From: CAZDCD01 sp964503885
GTDB taxonomy: Bacteria > Bacteroidota > Bacteroidia > Bacteroidales > UBA10428
Direction: 5' to 3'
Assembly: GCA_964503885.1 (NCBI GenBank)
Contig: CAZDCD010000007.1
Location: 1 to 64,000 of the forward strand
DNA length: 64,000 nt
In this document: positions 1 to 8,979 of the stretch, piece by piece
Layout of the letters: each line of letters begins with the position of its first letter
Numbering within the stretch: the stretch's first letter is position 1
Position numbers and translations under genes: made by a program
The notes under the pieces: model-generated
The model's input: only the letters and a program-made list of their open reading frames with translations
The model's database searches: none
Told to the model about the DNA's origin: nothing

Positions 1-60
1 GACTCGAACCTGGATTTACGGTTTAGGAAACCGCCGTTCTATCCCTTGAACTATGGGGCC
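1..60 (-). tRNA. tRNA-Arg(CCT), 3' end cut by the window edge
   Basis: Read on the minus strand from position 60, the sequence gives a 7-nt acceptor strand (GGCCCCA), a D-stem GTTC/GAAC, an anticodon stem GCGGT/ACCGT around the loop TTCCTAA, and the start of a T arm with TTCGAGT. The anticodon is CCT (plus-strand bases 25-27), so the tRNA decodes AGG arginine codons. The 3' strand of the T arm and acceptor lie outside the window. Confidence 0.9.
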
Positions 61-235
61 GGTTCATACCGCTGCAAAGATAATCCGAAATCCATTTCAT
101 GCAAAATTTTTTATTCCGTACAGCATGTTCGACCGGTATTGAATACGATACCGGAATCGTATAAAAATGAAATTTTTTTATTCCTTTTGAAAAACAAAAG
201 ATTTGATTACTTTTAATAGATTATCGGCAATACCT

Positions 236-496
236 ATGATTGAAGGTCCTGAAATAGTTACATTGGTTTTCAACTTAATTATTCTCGCCATCTTTTGGTC
301 GGTTTACAGGAAGCTGAATCTTGAAATTCCATTTTTCCTGAATCTGGCGCTTGCCTTCATCCTGCTTTCGAATTTCTTCACGGTTATTGAAGGATTTATT
401 CTCTTTGATCTTTTCAATATCCTGGAGCACCTTTTTTACCTGTTTGCATTAATAGCCATACTTATGGCTGTGGTAAAATTCAAAAGAACCGTTTAA
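236..496 (+). CDS. small hydrophobic membrane protein upstream of a hybrid kinase
   Basis: An 86-residue protein, almost entirely hydrophobic, with about three predicted membrane segments. I do not recognise the family. ATG at 236 is preferred over a TTG at 203; there is no Shine-Dalgarno sequence at either, as is usual in Bacteroidota. Its stop lies 2 nt before the ATG of the hybrid histidine kinase, so the two are very probably co-transcribed and translationally coupled. The kinase has its own short N-terminal membrane region, so this protein could be a membrane partner or sensor subunit. That is inference from position only. Confidence 0.6.
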   Translation: MIEGPEIVTLVFNLIILAIFWSVYRKLNLEIPFFLNLALAFILLSNFFTVIEGFILFDLFNILEHLFYLFALIAILMAVVKFKRTV

Positions 497-498
497 AC

Positions 499-2328
499 AT
501 GGTGATGACCCTGGTGGATAGTATTGATTTTACCTCGCTTTTTGTATGCGTGCTGGTCCTTTTTCTGATCATCAGGAACAATAAAATTTTTGATGGCCTT
601 ACCATTACCTTTTTGAGCATTTCACTGATAATTATAACATTAGTATTTATTTCAAATTGCATTGAGGATTTTAATCCGGCATTCAAACTCGATCAATATG
701 AAGATTTCCTTGAAATACTTATTGTGCCGCTCCTGGTTTTCTCACTCTATTCATTTTCACTGAACAGGGAATTGAAAAAAAGAAAATCTGCAGAAGAATT
801 GCTTAAGGAAAAATCGGTTCAGCTTTCGTATGCCCTTGAAGGTGCCGGTGAGGGATTATGGGACTGGAACACCAACGACAATACCTTTTATTTTAATGCG
901 GAATTTTATAAAGTATTGGGATATAAACCGTTTTCCTTTCCTGCAGACAAGGAACATCTGGTAAGGCTAATCCATCCTGATCATTTAAAAGCTGAGGATG
1001 AATATATGACCAGTTTCTTCAACGGCATACCCGATTCGAGAAGCCTGGAGCTTATGCTGCTGAGTGCCGACGATACCTATAAATGGATGATGCTCAGGGG
1101 CAAAACGGTGAAAAGAAACAAAGACGGATCTCCTGCCAGGATTTCGGGAATATTGCTGGATATTTCAAGGTTAAAGAAAGTCGAAGGGGAACTGATACAG
1201 GCAAAGGAAAAGGCTGAAACCTCCGACAGCCTAAAATCAGCATTTCTGGCGAATATGTCGCATGATATAAGGACTCCGCTCAACGGAATTCTGGGATTCT
1301 CGGAATTGCTCCGGGCTGACGACCTGACGCGAAAAAAACAACTCGAATACTTTACCTTCATAAACCAGAATGGTCATCACCTGCTGAACCTGATCAACGA
1401 TATTATTGAAATTTCGAAAATCGAATCGAATGAAATCAGCCTGAATCTTTCGGATTTTAATCTTAATATCCTGTTGGAAGAGATATTTACATTTTACAGG
1501 ACTACCCAGAATGATAAAATCAAAGACCTGACATTTTCATATTCACCTGGCCTGAGTGATTCAGAAAGCGTTATAATATCCGATAAAACACGGATCAGGC
1601 AGGTATTGATCAATCTGATCGATAATGCACTGAGATACACAGATGAAGGATATGTAAAGTTTGGTTATGTTTTAAATAACAAGGGTCTCCTCGTTCTTTT
1701 TGTGGAAGACAGTGGTCTGGGCATCAGTAAAGATGACCAGAGGATCATTTTCGAGCGGTTCATGCAGGCCAGCCATGGTGACAATTCCCGCAGGGGCACA
1801 GGACTGGGACTTGCGATTTGCAGAGGCCTGATCAACATGCTTGAAGGAGATATCTGGGTAGAATCAAACCCTGATAAAGGGTCTAAATTTTCCTTTTCAA
1901 TCCCCTATAAGCCGGGTAAAAATGTCATCCAGTCCTCCGCAGAAAAAATTCCCGACTCGATAAACTTTACAAATAAAAAGCTGTTGCTGGTGGAAGATAA
2001 TCCAACAAGTATGATATTTCTTGAAGAAGTATTGGGCAGTACCGGGGCAACTCTGCTGAAAGCATCTACCGGAAATTCTGCATTCGATATTCTTTCGCAG
2101 CATGATGATATCGATGTCATCCTGATTGACATCCAGTTGCCCGACGTGAGCGGGCATGAAATTGTCAGACATATAAGGAAAACCGATACTACAATACCTG
2201 TAATTGCACAGACAGCCTATGCTTCAGATGCAGAACGCGAAAAAGCCCTCGAATCGGGTTTTACTGATTTCATGGCCAAACCCATCAATCCGGCTTACCT
2301 TCGTAAGATGATCAGGCGTTATTTATGA
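499..2328 (+). CDS. membrane-bound hybrid sensor histidine kinase (PAS-HisKA-HATPase-REC)
   Basis: A 609-residue hybrid kinase. Hydrophobic segments lie at about 12-25, 34-53 and 70-88. A PAS domain follows at about 105-225 with a PAC-like end (GILLDIS). The HisKA H-box has phospho-acceptor His255 in ANMSHDIRTP. The HATPase domain has an N-box (NLIDNALRYT) and G-boxes (DSGLGIS, GTGLGLAI). A C-terminal receiver at about 494-609 has phospho-acceptor Asp544 (LIDIQLPD) and the conserved Lys594. It has no DNA-binding output domain, so phosphate must pass to a separate regulator or phosphotransfer protein not seen nearby. It probably forms one transcription unit with the small membrane protein just upstream. 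The signal sensed cannot be read from the sequence. Confidence 0.93.
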   Translation: MVMTLVDSIDFTSLFVCVLVLFLIIRNNKIFDGLTITFLSISLIIITLVFISNCIEDFNPAFKLDQYEDFLEILIVPLLVFSLYSFSLNRELKKRKSAEELLKEKSVQLSYALEGAGEGLWDWNTNDNTFYFNAEFYKVLGYKPFSFPADKEHLVRLIHPDHLKAEDEYMTSFFNGIPDSRSLELMLLSADDTYKWMMLRGKTVKRNKDGSPARISGILLDISRLKKVEGELIQAKEKAETSDSLKSAFLANMSHDIRTPLNGILGFSELLRADDLTRKKQLEYFTFINQNGHHLLNLINDIIEISKIESNEISLNLSDFNLNILLEEIFTFYRTTQNDKIKDLTFSYSPGLSDSESVIISDKTRIRQVLINLIDNALRYTDEGYVKFGYVLNNKGLLVLFVEDSGLGISKDDQRIIFERFMQASHGDNSRRGTGLGLAICRGLINMLEGDIWVESNPDKGSKFSFSIPYKPGKNVIQSSAEKIPDSINFTNKKLLLVEDNPTSMIFLEEVLGSTGATLLKASTGNSAFDILSQHDDIDVILIDIQLPDVSGHEIVRHIRKTDTTIPVIAQTAYASDAEREKALESGFTDFMAKPINPAYLRKMIRRYL

Positions 2329-2490
2329 CCCATATACCCGTCACATCGGGAACTTAAGGCAGGAATTAAGGACGATTAACCGGTACGGATTAATTCGAAA
2401 ATATTCCGGTTTTTCGATCAGATTTTTGTTATTTTCGAAAAATTAAATCCGGACATGGTATTTCCATACATGTCGGGATGCCTGTTTTAA

Positions 2491-3042
2491 ATGAACTACA
2501 TAGATATATTGTTTCTTCTGGTGTTTGCATGGAGCGCCTATAAAGGGTTCACAAAGGGCTTTGTGATTGCTGTGGCTTCACTGATAGCTCTTCTTGTGGG
2601 TATCTTCGGAGCTATCCGTTTCTCCGGATTCACTGCCGGATGGCTTAAAGACCAGTTTGAATTGCAATCCCGTCATATCGACCTGATCGCTTTTGTCATT
2701 ACCTTTATCCTGATCATCATTGGGGTCCACCTGATCGCCAGGTTGCTGGATAAACTTATTGAAGCCGTTGCCCTCGGTTTTGTGAACCGTATTGCGGGAG
2801 TCCTTTTTAACCTGGTAAAGACTGCATTTATTATCAGCGTCATACTTGTAGTGCTGAATAAGATCAACGAACAGGCCCCGTTTCTTCCTTCACAGAAAAT
2901 CGAGAACTCGGTCTTTTATAAACCGCTTAGTGCCCTGGCACCAGCTATTTTTCCGCGTCTCAGGTTTGAATACAGGAAAATCAGGGAAGAATTTCCGTCG
3001 CAGGATGAACTGGTGACTGAAAACCGGTTTTTTTACCGTTAA
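2491..3042 (+). CDS. CvpA family membrane protein
   Basis: 183 residues with four hydrophobic segments and the typical CvpA start (NYIDILFLLVFAWSAYKGF), an N-terminal helix rich in small and aromatic residues followed by a glycine-rich turn (TKGF). CvpA proteins sit in the inner membrane. In Enterobacteria the family was linked to colicin V production, but its general role concerns envelope homeostasis and is poorly defined. It is followed 36 nt later by tyrS, which has its own promoter-like box, so the two need not share a transcript. Family assignment is firm and function weak. Confidence 0.85.
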   Translation: MNYIDILFLLVFAWSAYKGFTKGFVIAVASLIALLVGIFGAIRFSGFTAGWLKDQFELQSRHIDLIAFVITFILIIIGVHLIARLLDKLIEAVALGFVNRIAGVLFNLVKTAFIISVILVVLNKINEQAPFLPSQKIENSVFYKPLSALAPAIFPRLRFEYRKIREEFPSQDELVTENRFFYR

Positions 3043-3056
3043 TTCATACCAAATAG

Positions 3057-3064
3057 TATCTTTG
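3057..3064 (+). promoter_or_regulatory. Bacteroidota-type -7 box upstream of tyrS
   Basis: TATCTTTG matches the Bacteroidota -7 consensus TAnnTTTG exactly. It lies 14 nt before the tyrS ATG at 3079, so the leader would be only about 8-10 nt. The -33 region is a T-rich tract with no clean TTTG. Confidence 0.55.
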
Positions 3065-3078
3065 CAAAAATTTTACTG

Positions 3079-4371
3079 ATGAATCTTGTAGAAGAACTGA
3101 GATGGAGGGGTATGCTGCATGATATCACCCCCGGAACAGAAGAGCAGCTCGCCAAAGAAATGACTGCAGCATATATCGGGTTTGATCCGACATCCGATTC
3201 ACTACATATAGGAAGTTTTGCGCAGATTATACTTTTAAAACGGTTTCAGATGGCCGGCCATAAGCCTATTGTCCTTATAGGAGGAGCCACCGGCATGATC
3301 GGAGATCCATCGGGAAAATCACAGGAAAGGAACCTGCTGGATGAGGAAACCCTGGTAAAAAACCTTGAGGGGATCAAGAACCAATTATCCCGTTTTCTCG
3401 ATTTCGATAAAACCAGGCCCAATGCTGCAGAAATGGTGAACAATTACGATTGGATGAAAGATATCGGGTTTCTTGAATTCACACGTGATGTAGGCAAACA
3501 TATCACCGTAAATTATATGATGTCGAAAGATTCGGTTAAGAAGCGCCTCGGAAAGGATTCCAACCAGGGAATGTCCTTTACCGAATTTTCTTACCAGCTG
3601 GTGCAGGGATTTGATTTCTTATGGTTATACAAAAATAAAGGGTGTAAGCTGCAGATGGGGGGATCGGACCAGTGGGGAAATATTACGACGGGCACAGAGC
3701 TTATCAGGCGTAAGGAATCAGGTGAAGCTTTTGCCCTGACCATTCCCCTGATCACCAAATCAGATGGCGGTAAATTCGGAAAAACCGAGACAGGAAACAT
3801 TTGGCTCGACTCGGAAAAAACTTCACCTTACATGTTTTACCAGTTTTGGCTTAATGTATCGGATGAAGATGCAGAAAAATACATTAAAATATTCACCTTC
3901 CTTCCTAAAGAAGATATTGAGCACCTGGTAGCTGAACACAAGACGGCCCCGCATTTGAGGATCCTCCAGAAAAGGCTGGCCGGGGAACTGACAGAGCTGG
4001 TACATTCCCGTGAAGAACTGAATGCAGCCATTGATGCTTCTGAAATATTGTTCGGAAAAGGGACTACCGAAATGCTAAAAAAACTTAATGAATCGACATT
4101 TTTAAATATTTTCGAAGGAGTTCCGTTATATGAAATTGACAGGAGTACTTTTGCAAAAACTATCCCTCTGGTGGATCTGCTTGTAGAGATGACACGGATT
4201 TTTGAATCCAGGGGTGAATTCAGGAGGCTGGTGCAAGGTGGGGGCCTGAGTATAAATAAGGTAAAAGTGGATGATTTTGAGACGAAAGTTTCGGGATCGG
4301 ATCTGTTGAACAGCAAATATATGCTGATACAAAAAGGGAAGAAAAATTACTATCTGGTAAAAAGTGTATAA
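3079..4371 (+). CDS. tyrS: tyrosyl-tRNA synthetase
   Basis: 430 residues, full length for bacterial TyrRS. This class I aminoacyl-tRNA synthetase charges tRNA-Tyr in the cytoplasm. The HIGH signature is HIGS (43-46, in a DSLHIGSFAQI context), and the KMSKS loop appears as KFGKT (232-236). The tyrosine-binding region includes QGFDF and GGSDQWGN (195-201). The C-terminal S4 RNA-binding domain carries LVQGGGLSINKVKV. The ATG at 3079 fits the usual TyrRS N-terminus and the promoter box just upstream. The polysaccharide chain-length gene follows 21 nt downstream in the same direction, possibly by read-through. Confidence 0.98.
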   Translation: MNLVEELRWRGMLHDITPGTEEQLAKEMTAAYIGFDPTSDSLHIGSFAQIILLKRFQMAGHKPIVLIGGATGMIGDPSGKSQERNLLDEETLVKNLEGIKNQLSRFLDFDKTRPNAAEMVNNYDWMKDIGFLEFTRDVGKHITVNYMMSKDSVKKRLGKDSNQGMSFTEFSYQLVQGFDFLWLYKNKGCKLQMGGSDQWGNITTGTELIRRKESGEAFALTIPLITKSDGGKFGKTETGNIWLDSEKTSPYMFYQFWLNVSDEDAEKYIKIFTFLPKEDIEHLVAEHKTAPHLRILQKRLAGELTELVHSREELNAAIDASEILFGKGTTEMLKKLNESTFLNIFEGVPLYEIDRSTFAKTIPLVDLLVEMTRIFESRGEFRRLVQGGGLSINKVKVDDFETKVSGSDLLNSKYMLIQKGKKNYYLVKSV

Positions 4372-4392
4372 AACTATCAATTAAAAACAATC

Positions 4393-5418
4393 ATGGCTAA
4401 AGAAAAAAAACCGTTCTCATTTACATCGGTCGATCTTTTGGTGTTTGCATGGGACAAAAGGGTTATTCTCATCATTGTATCAGTGGCTGTGGCCGTATTA
4501 TCGGCCATTCTTTCATTCAGGATAACCGAACTTTATAAATCAAGTGTAGTGCTATTCCCGGCATCAAGTACTTCAGTATCCAAGGCATTGCTTTCTGACC
4601 AGTACGCGGGGAGGCAGGCATTGCTCGAATTCGGGGAGGAGGAACAGGCCGAACAACTGCTGCAGGTATTGAACTCTGATCAGATCAGGAACAGGATCAT
4701 ACAAAAATACGACCTGATGGACCATTACGATATCGATCCGGACTATAAATACAGACATACACTTCTCAATAATAAATACAGCCAGTACATCACCTTTAAA
4801 CGTACCAAGTTTATGTCGATAATCATCGAAGTGCTCGACAAAGATCCCGTTACCGCGGCCAATATTGCCAACGATATCGCCATGCTAATTGATTCAACGA
4901 TGAACACGATCCAGCACGAACGGGTAATGCTGGCATACCGGACAGTTGAGAACGAATACCTGGAATTGCAGCACCAGATAAAAGACCTGGAGGATTCACT
5001 GAACGTGCTGCGAAACCTGGGTATATATGAATACGAATCACAATCGGAGGTTATGAACGATGCTTACGCAACTGCCATATCAGAGAACAATGTGAGGGCA
5101 CAGAAGATCCTCGAAGACCAGCTTAAGCTGCTTGCAAAATACGGAGGGGCTTATGTTTCCATCAGGGACTTCCTTAAATATGAAAAAGAAAACCTGAGCG
5201 AACTGAAAGCAAAATACGCCGAAGCTAAGGTGGAGGCCGAACAGGTGCTTCCGCATAAATACATTGTTAACAATGCCTTTCCGGCCGAACGGAAAAGCTA
5301 CCCGAAGAAATCAATTATTGTACTGGAATCGACCTTTTTCGCGTTCATTTTCACGTATATTATTCTTCTGATCATCAACCTCATCAGAAACAGGAAAAAA
5401 GAGCTGATACAAAAATAG
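4393..5418 (+). CDS. Wzz-type polysaccharide chain-length determinant / polysaccharide co-polymerase
   Basis: 341 residues with the two-membrane-segment architecture of Wzz/PCP proteins: TM1 at about 26-48, a long periplasmic coiled-coil region (about 165-290, with LEDSL and an EAKVEAEQ heptad-like stretch), and TM2 at about 310-332 followed by a short basic tail. A Pro-containing stretch (FPAERKSYPKK) just before TM2 is typical of the family. These proteins control O-antigen or exopolysaccharide length by associating with a Wzy polymerase. No cytoplasmic BY-kinase domain is present. It is followed 9 nt later by an O-antigen ligase/polymerase-like gene, which supports a paired role. Confidence 0.87.
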   Translation: MAKEKKPFSFTSVDLLVFAWDKRVILIIVSVAVAVLSAILSFRITELYKSSVVLFPASSTSVSKALLSDQYAGRQALLEFGEEEQAEQLLQVLNSDQIRNRIIQKYDLMDHYDIDPDYKYRHTLLNNKYSQYITFKRTKFMSIIIEVLDKDPVTAANIANDIAMLIDSTMNTIQHERVMLAYRTVENEYLELQHQIKDLEDSLNVLRNLGIYEYESQSEVMNDAYATAISENNVRAQKILEDQLKLLAKYGGAYVSIRDFLKYEKENLSELKAKYAEAKVEAEQVLPHKYIVNNAFPAERKSYPKKSIIVLESTFFAFIFTYIILLIINLIRNRKKELIQK

Positions 5419-5427
5419 CCGCATATC

Positions 5428-6888
5428 TTGACACGGATCAATAACATACCCTATCATTATCTTTTTATCGCGTTAGTCGTTCTGATAAACACCATACTTG
5501 TAGTCAACGGCTTCTACTATTTCAGCCTCCTTCCGTTGTTGCTCACTGTGATGCTTATTGCATTCCTCAGACTTGATGCCTACCTTCTTCTTATCGTTTT
5601 CTTCACACCCTTGTCGGTTCCCCTGAGTGAATTTACCGATAAGTTTGGCTTTGATATGTGGATCCCTACAGAATTGATGCTTTCAGGCATGTTGTTGTTG
5701 GTTTTATTAAAATTTTTAAACGGAGAAAAGCTGGACAGGAAAATTTTGTCCCATCCGGTATCCATTGCCATTTATTTTAATATTGCCTGGATCGTGATCA
5801 CAGCTTTAACAAGCACGATGGTTCTTGTTTCCATGAAATTCCTCCTGGCACGGCTTTGGTTTGTTGCAGCATTTTACTTTGTGGCCGCTGAAATTTTCAA
5901 AAAATACGGCAACATCAACAAATTTCTGTGGTGTTATATTTTACCGCTTCTGGCTGTTATCGCCTATGCCGTTAACCGTCATATTTCTATCGGTCTTTTC
6001 CAGCAGCAGGCTGCACATTCGGTAATGAATCCCTTTTTTACAGACCATACATCATACGGGGCAATTCTTGCCATGATGATTCCCGTTACTGCAGGTTTTG
6101 TTATCAACAGGTCGAATAAGCCGGCGATCCGTATTCTTGCATTTCTTGTGTTATCGGTGTTGATTGCAGCCATTATCCTGTCGTATACCAGGGCTGCCTG
6201 GGTAAGCCTGCTGGTGGCAATAGGTATACTGGTAATCCTTTTGTTGCGGCTGAGGTTCACCACCATTCTGATCGTCGGGTTTATTGCAGGATTTTATTTT
6301 TTCAACCACAGGAATGAAATTTCACAGCAGATTGAAAAGAACAGGCAACAATCTTCATCAAACCTTTCCGAGCATGTGCAATCGATTTCCAACATATCCT
6401 CCGATGTTTCCAATCTTGAGCGCATAAACCGGTGGAATTCCGCGCTCAGGATGTTCAGAAAAAAACCTGTCTTCGGCTGGGGCCCCGGAACCTATATGTT
6501 TCAGTACGCTCCTTTTCAGCTCAGCCGTGAGAAAACCCGCATAAGCACAAATGCAGCAGACGGCGGCAATGCGCATAGTGAGTACCTTGGTCCTCTTTCG
6601 GAATCGGGTTTACCCGGTATGATCACATTCCTTTTCATCATCATCATAACTACATATACCGGCATAAGGGTTTACAGCAATGCCAGGGAACAGCGCCACA
6701 AGGTACTTGTAGCCTCGGTATTGCTCGGGCTGATTACTTATTATATTCATGGAATCATGAACAATTTTCTCGACACCGATAAAGCATCGGCTCCCTTCTG
6801 GGGATTTACAGCAATTCTTGTGGTGATGGATATTTATTTTTCCGGCAGTAATACGAAGAGTAAGACCGTGGAAGTCTCCTCAGAATAG
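5428..6888 (+). CDS. O-antigen ligase/polymerase family (Wzy_C) membrane protein
   Basis: 486 residues with about ten to twelve membrane helices and a periplasmic loop of the Wzy_C/WaaL type. The loop contains RINRWNSALRMFRKKPVFGWG and NAHSEYLGPLSESG; the His in NAHSEYL is the residue generally conserved in O-antigen ligases. The best start is TTG at 5428, 9 nt after the stop of the chain-length gene, since no ATG precedes the first membrane helix. Whether it ligates O-antigen to lipid A-core or polymerises an exopolysaccharide cannot be separated by sequence; the neighbouring Wzz-like gene slightly favours polymerase. Its 3' end overlaps the convergent phosphatase gene by 9 bp. Confidence 0.87.
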   Translation: MTRINNIPYHYLFIALVVLINTILVVNGFYYFSLLPLLLTVMLIAFLRLDAYLLLIVFFTPLSVPLSEFTDKFGFDMWIPTELMLSGMLLLVLLKFLNGEKLDRKILSHPVSIAIYFNIAWIVITALTSTMVLVSMKFLLARLWFVAAFYFVAAEIFKKYGNINKFLWCYILPLLAVIAYAVNRHISIGLFQQQAAHSVMNPFFTDHTSYGAILAMMIPVTAGFVINRSNKPAIRILAFLVLSVLIAAIILSYTRAAWVSLLVAIGILVILLLRLRFTTILIVGFIAGFYFFNHRNEISQQIEKNRQQSSSNLSEHVQSISNISSDVSNLERINRWNSALRMFRKKPVFGWGPGTYMFQYAPFQLSREKTRISTNAADGGNAHSEYLGPLSESGLPGMITFLFIIIITTYTGIRVYSNAREQRHKVLVASVLLGLITYYIHGIMNNFLDTDKASAPFWGFTAILVVMDIYFSGSNTKSKTVEVSSE

Positions 6889-8109
6889 TTCGATTCCCAG
6901 AATGGAAATATCGTCGAAGATGGCCGTGCTGCCTTCTTCTATTCCCTGAATTTTTATGATATCCCTGATATTTGATTCAATAGGATCTTCGTTTGTCATG
7001 CATTGCTCGATCTCTTCAGTACCTATCGAAACCCCTTTCCCGTCAAGCAGTTCTGTCAACCCGTCGGTATAACACAGGATTTTTGTGTGCTCTTCAATGG
7101 TAATGGATCCTTTCCGTATCATGGGTATCTCATCAAGCATACCCAAACCTACACAACCTTTTGTAAGTAGAGTAAGCTTCTTATAATCCTTCTGATACAT
7201 AATGGGCTGGTTGTGTCCGGCATTGATGTATTCAAGCTCACGGGTTTTGAAATTAAATTTCGCAACAAACAGGGTTATGAATTTTTCACCGAAAGTAGAT
7301 TGCATGACACGGTGATTCAGCGATTCGATCAATGCTGCCAGTGAAATCTCATGGGTGAACAGTGCCCTGAGATTGGCCTGGAAATTTGACATCAGCAAAG
7401 CAGCCGATATGCCTTTCCCGGAAACATCAGAAATGCAGAATCCGATCTCATCCCTGCTTAGTGCAATATAATCGTAATAATCTCCGCCGACTTCGAGATG
7501 GGGGTGGTAATAAGCGGTCATAAAAATTTTATTGTTCTTGGGCAATATCGATTCGCTCGGAATCAGCATGCTTTGCATCTTCGAGGCCAGCTCGAGCTCC
7601 TTTTTAAAAGCTTCCTGCCTGAGAAGTTCTTTAAACAGCCTGATATTTTCAATGGCAACGATAATGATGTTTGAAAGGGTCTGGATAAATGTAAGATGCT
7701 TGATGGTAGGGCTGATTCCCTCACTTTCTTCGTCAATGTCCCCAATGATCACAAAAGCAATATGCTTGTCCTTATGGATCACCGGAATGATAATATCGAA
7801 GCCGTCAAGTGCTTTATTGGGTGAAGAGGTAATTGAGGTAATTTCAGTGAGGCATTTTAGATCCTGCTCGATATCGATTGCCTGGTAATTTTCACCAACT
7901 TCCCCTGATTTCAGGATGCACTTCCACCCGTCCTCAAATTTAAAAATAAGTACTTTCCCAATTTTCAGATCTTTTGTCAGCAATTCTTCATACCGGATCA
8001 GCAATTCTTCCTGTGTCAGATTCTCATTGATCGCTTCGGTAATGTTCAGCAACGATCTGAGTTTGAAATTTGTAAGTTGTAACCGGCTGATTGAAGAAGC
8101 GCTTGTCAT
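6880..8109 (-). CDS. GAF-domain PP2C/SpoIIE-type serine phosphatase
   Basis: 409 residues. The N-terminal part (about 15-160) resembles a GAF sensory domain, followed by a short helical linker (ELELASKMQ) and a SpoIIE-type PP2C domain (about 185-409). Metal-binding motifs are visible: GGDYYD (208-213), DVSGKG (228-233), NAGHNQP and YTDGLTE. Such enzymes dephosphorylate Ser/Thr on anti-sigma antagonists or STAS proteins, or act in stress signalling; no partner gene is adjacent. There are no membrane helices, so it is probably cytoplasmic. It lies 27 nt downstream of efp in the same direction and may be co-transcribed with it. Confidence 0.9.
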   Translation of the reverse strand: MTSASSISRLQLTNFKLRSLLNITEAINENLTQEELLIRYEELLTKDLKIGKVLIFKFEDGWKCILKSGEVGENYQAIDIEQDLKCLTEITSITSSPNKALDGFDIIIPVIHKDKHIAFVIIGDIDEESEGISPTIKHLTFIQTLSNIIIVAIENIRLFKELLRQEAFKKELELASKMQSMLIPSESILPKNNKIFMTAYYHPHLEVGGDYYDYIALSRDEIGFCISDVSGKGISAALLMSNFQANLRALFTHEISLAALIESLNHRVMQSTFGEKFITLFVAKFNFKTRELEYINAGHNQPIMYQKDYKKLTLLTKGCVGLGMLDEIPMIRKGSITIEEHTKILCYTDGLTELLDGKGVSIGTEEIEQCMTNEDPIESNIRDIIKIQGIEEGSTAIFDDISILGIELF

Positions 8110-8136
8110 TCGTTCCAGTCCTTAAAATAATGAATG

Positions 8137-8703
8137 CTATTTGACCCTTTCGGAATACGACCTGTCCCTGGTATCGACCCTGATCTTTTCTCCGGTATTT
8201 ATGAATAAGGGGACCATAATACTTGCCCCGGTTTCGAGCGTGGCCGGCTTTAGGGCATTACCCGAAGAGGTATCTCCTTTAATCCCCGGTTCGGAATACG
8301 TTACCTCCAGGGCTACAAAAGGTGGTAATTCAACAGAGAGAACCGATTCGGTGTCGGCATGAAAAACAATTTCCACATCTTGTCCTTCCTTCATCAGATC
8401 AGAGTTTTCCACCATTTCTTTATTTACCAGAACCTGTTCATAGGTTTCCGTATGCATAAAAGTATATCCCGAATCTTCGCCGTATAGGAATTGATAAGGC
8501 CGCCGTTCAACCCTTGCAACACTAATCTTGTGACCCGATGAAAATGTATTTTCTATAACCCTGCCGTTTGTGAGGCTCTTCAGTTTGGTTCTTACAAATG
8601 CGCCGCCTTTACCAGGTTTGACATGCTGGAACTGCACAACCGTATACAAATCGTTATTAAACTCAATACACAATCCGTTCTTGATATCACCTGTGGTTGC
8701 CAT
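8137..8703 (-). CDS. efp: translation elongation factor P
   Basis: 188 residues, the normal EF-P length, with the three-domain OB-fold architecture. The loop carrying the usual modification site is KPGKGGAF near residue 32, the position of E. coli Lys34. The C-terminal domain has the signature around GDTSSGNALKPATLETGA. EF-P relieves ribosome stalling at polyproline stretches. Whether the loop lysine is modified is not evident; no epmA/epmB gene lies in the window. The start is the conserved MATTGDIKNG. Confidence 0.97.
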   Translation of the reverse strand: MATTGDIKNGLCIEFNNDLYTVVQFQHVKPGKGGAFVRTKLKSLTNGRVIENTFSSGHKISVARVERRPYQFLYGEDSGYTFMHTETYEQVLVNKEMVENSDLMKEGQDVEIVFHADTESVLSVELPPFVALEVTYSEPGIKGDTSSGNALKPATLETGASIMVPLFINTGEKIRVDTRDRSYSERVK

Positions 8704-8789
8704 ACATTTACATTAATTTAACTCAATTATTTAACCTGTTAATGAGCCTTAACAATCAGGATACAAAGTTGCAAAGTTTATTCAAAAAT

Positions 8790-8828
8790 GCAAAAAAATG
8801 ATTTAATCCCGGCAAAGCCGGATTTAAA
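8790..8828 (-). terminator. candidate intrinsic terminator between the DUF3108 gene and efp
   Basis: On the minus strand a GC-rich hairpin (AATCCGGC-TTT-GCCGGGATT, one bulged G) is followed after a few bases by a run of seven Ts. It would end transcripts coming from the DUF3108 gene before efp. A second 8-bp hairpin (8924-8931 with 8941-8948) lies closer to the DUF3108 stop but has no adjacent T run. Confidence 0.5.
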
Positions 8829-8888
8829 TATAGTAAATATAGTGTGAATCTGAGATAAATATGGCTGTTTCTTAACATGCGTTAAGTA

Positions 8889-8917
8889 TAGAGCAGTCAA
8901 CGGGAAAAAAGGTTACA
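8889..8917 (-). promoter_or_regulatory. possible ECF-type promoter, minus strand, with no ORF directly behind it
   Basis: On the minus strand TGTAAC (8912-8917) lies 17 nt before GCTC (8891-8894). The -35-like half and the following T/C tract match the two ECF promoters at 20629 and 22243, but the -10 half differs from their CGTC. Transcripts would run toward the terminator at 8790-8828 and then efp. Weak. Confidence 0.25.
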
Positions 8918-8979
8918 GGGAAATAACCTGTCGGATGGCAACAGGTTAGCACTGATAAACCTGGTTATTTCCACACCGG

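Noticed and set aside
499..2328. Operon-encoded response regulator for the hybrid kinase
   Set aside because: No DNA-binding regulator gene lies near either hybrid kinase; only the fused receivers are present.
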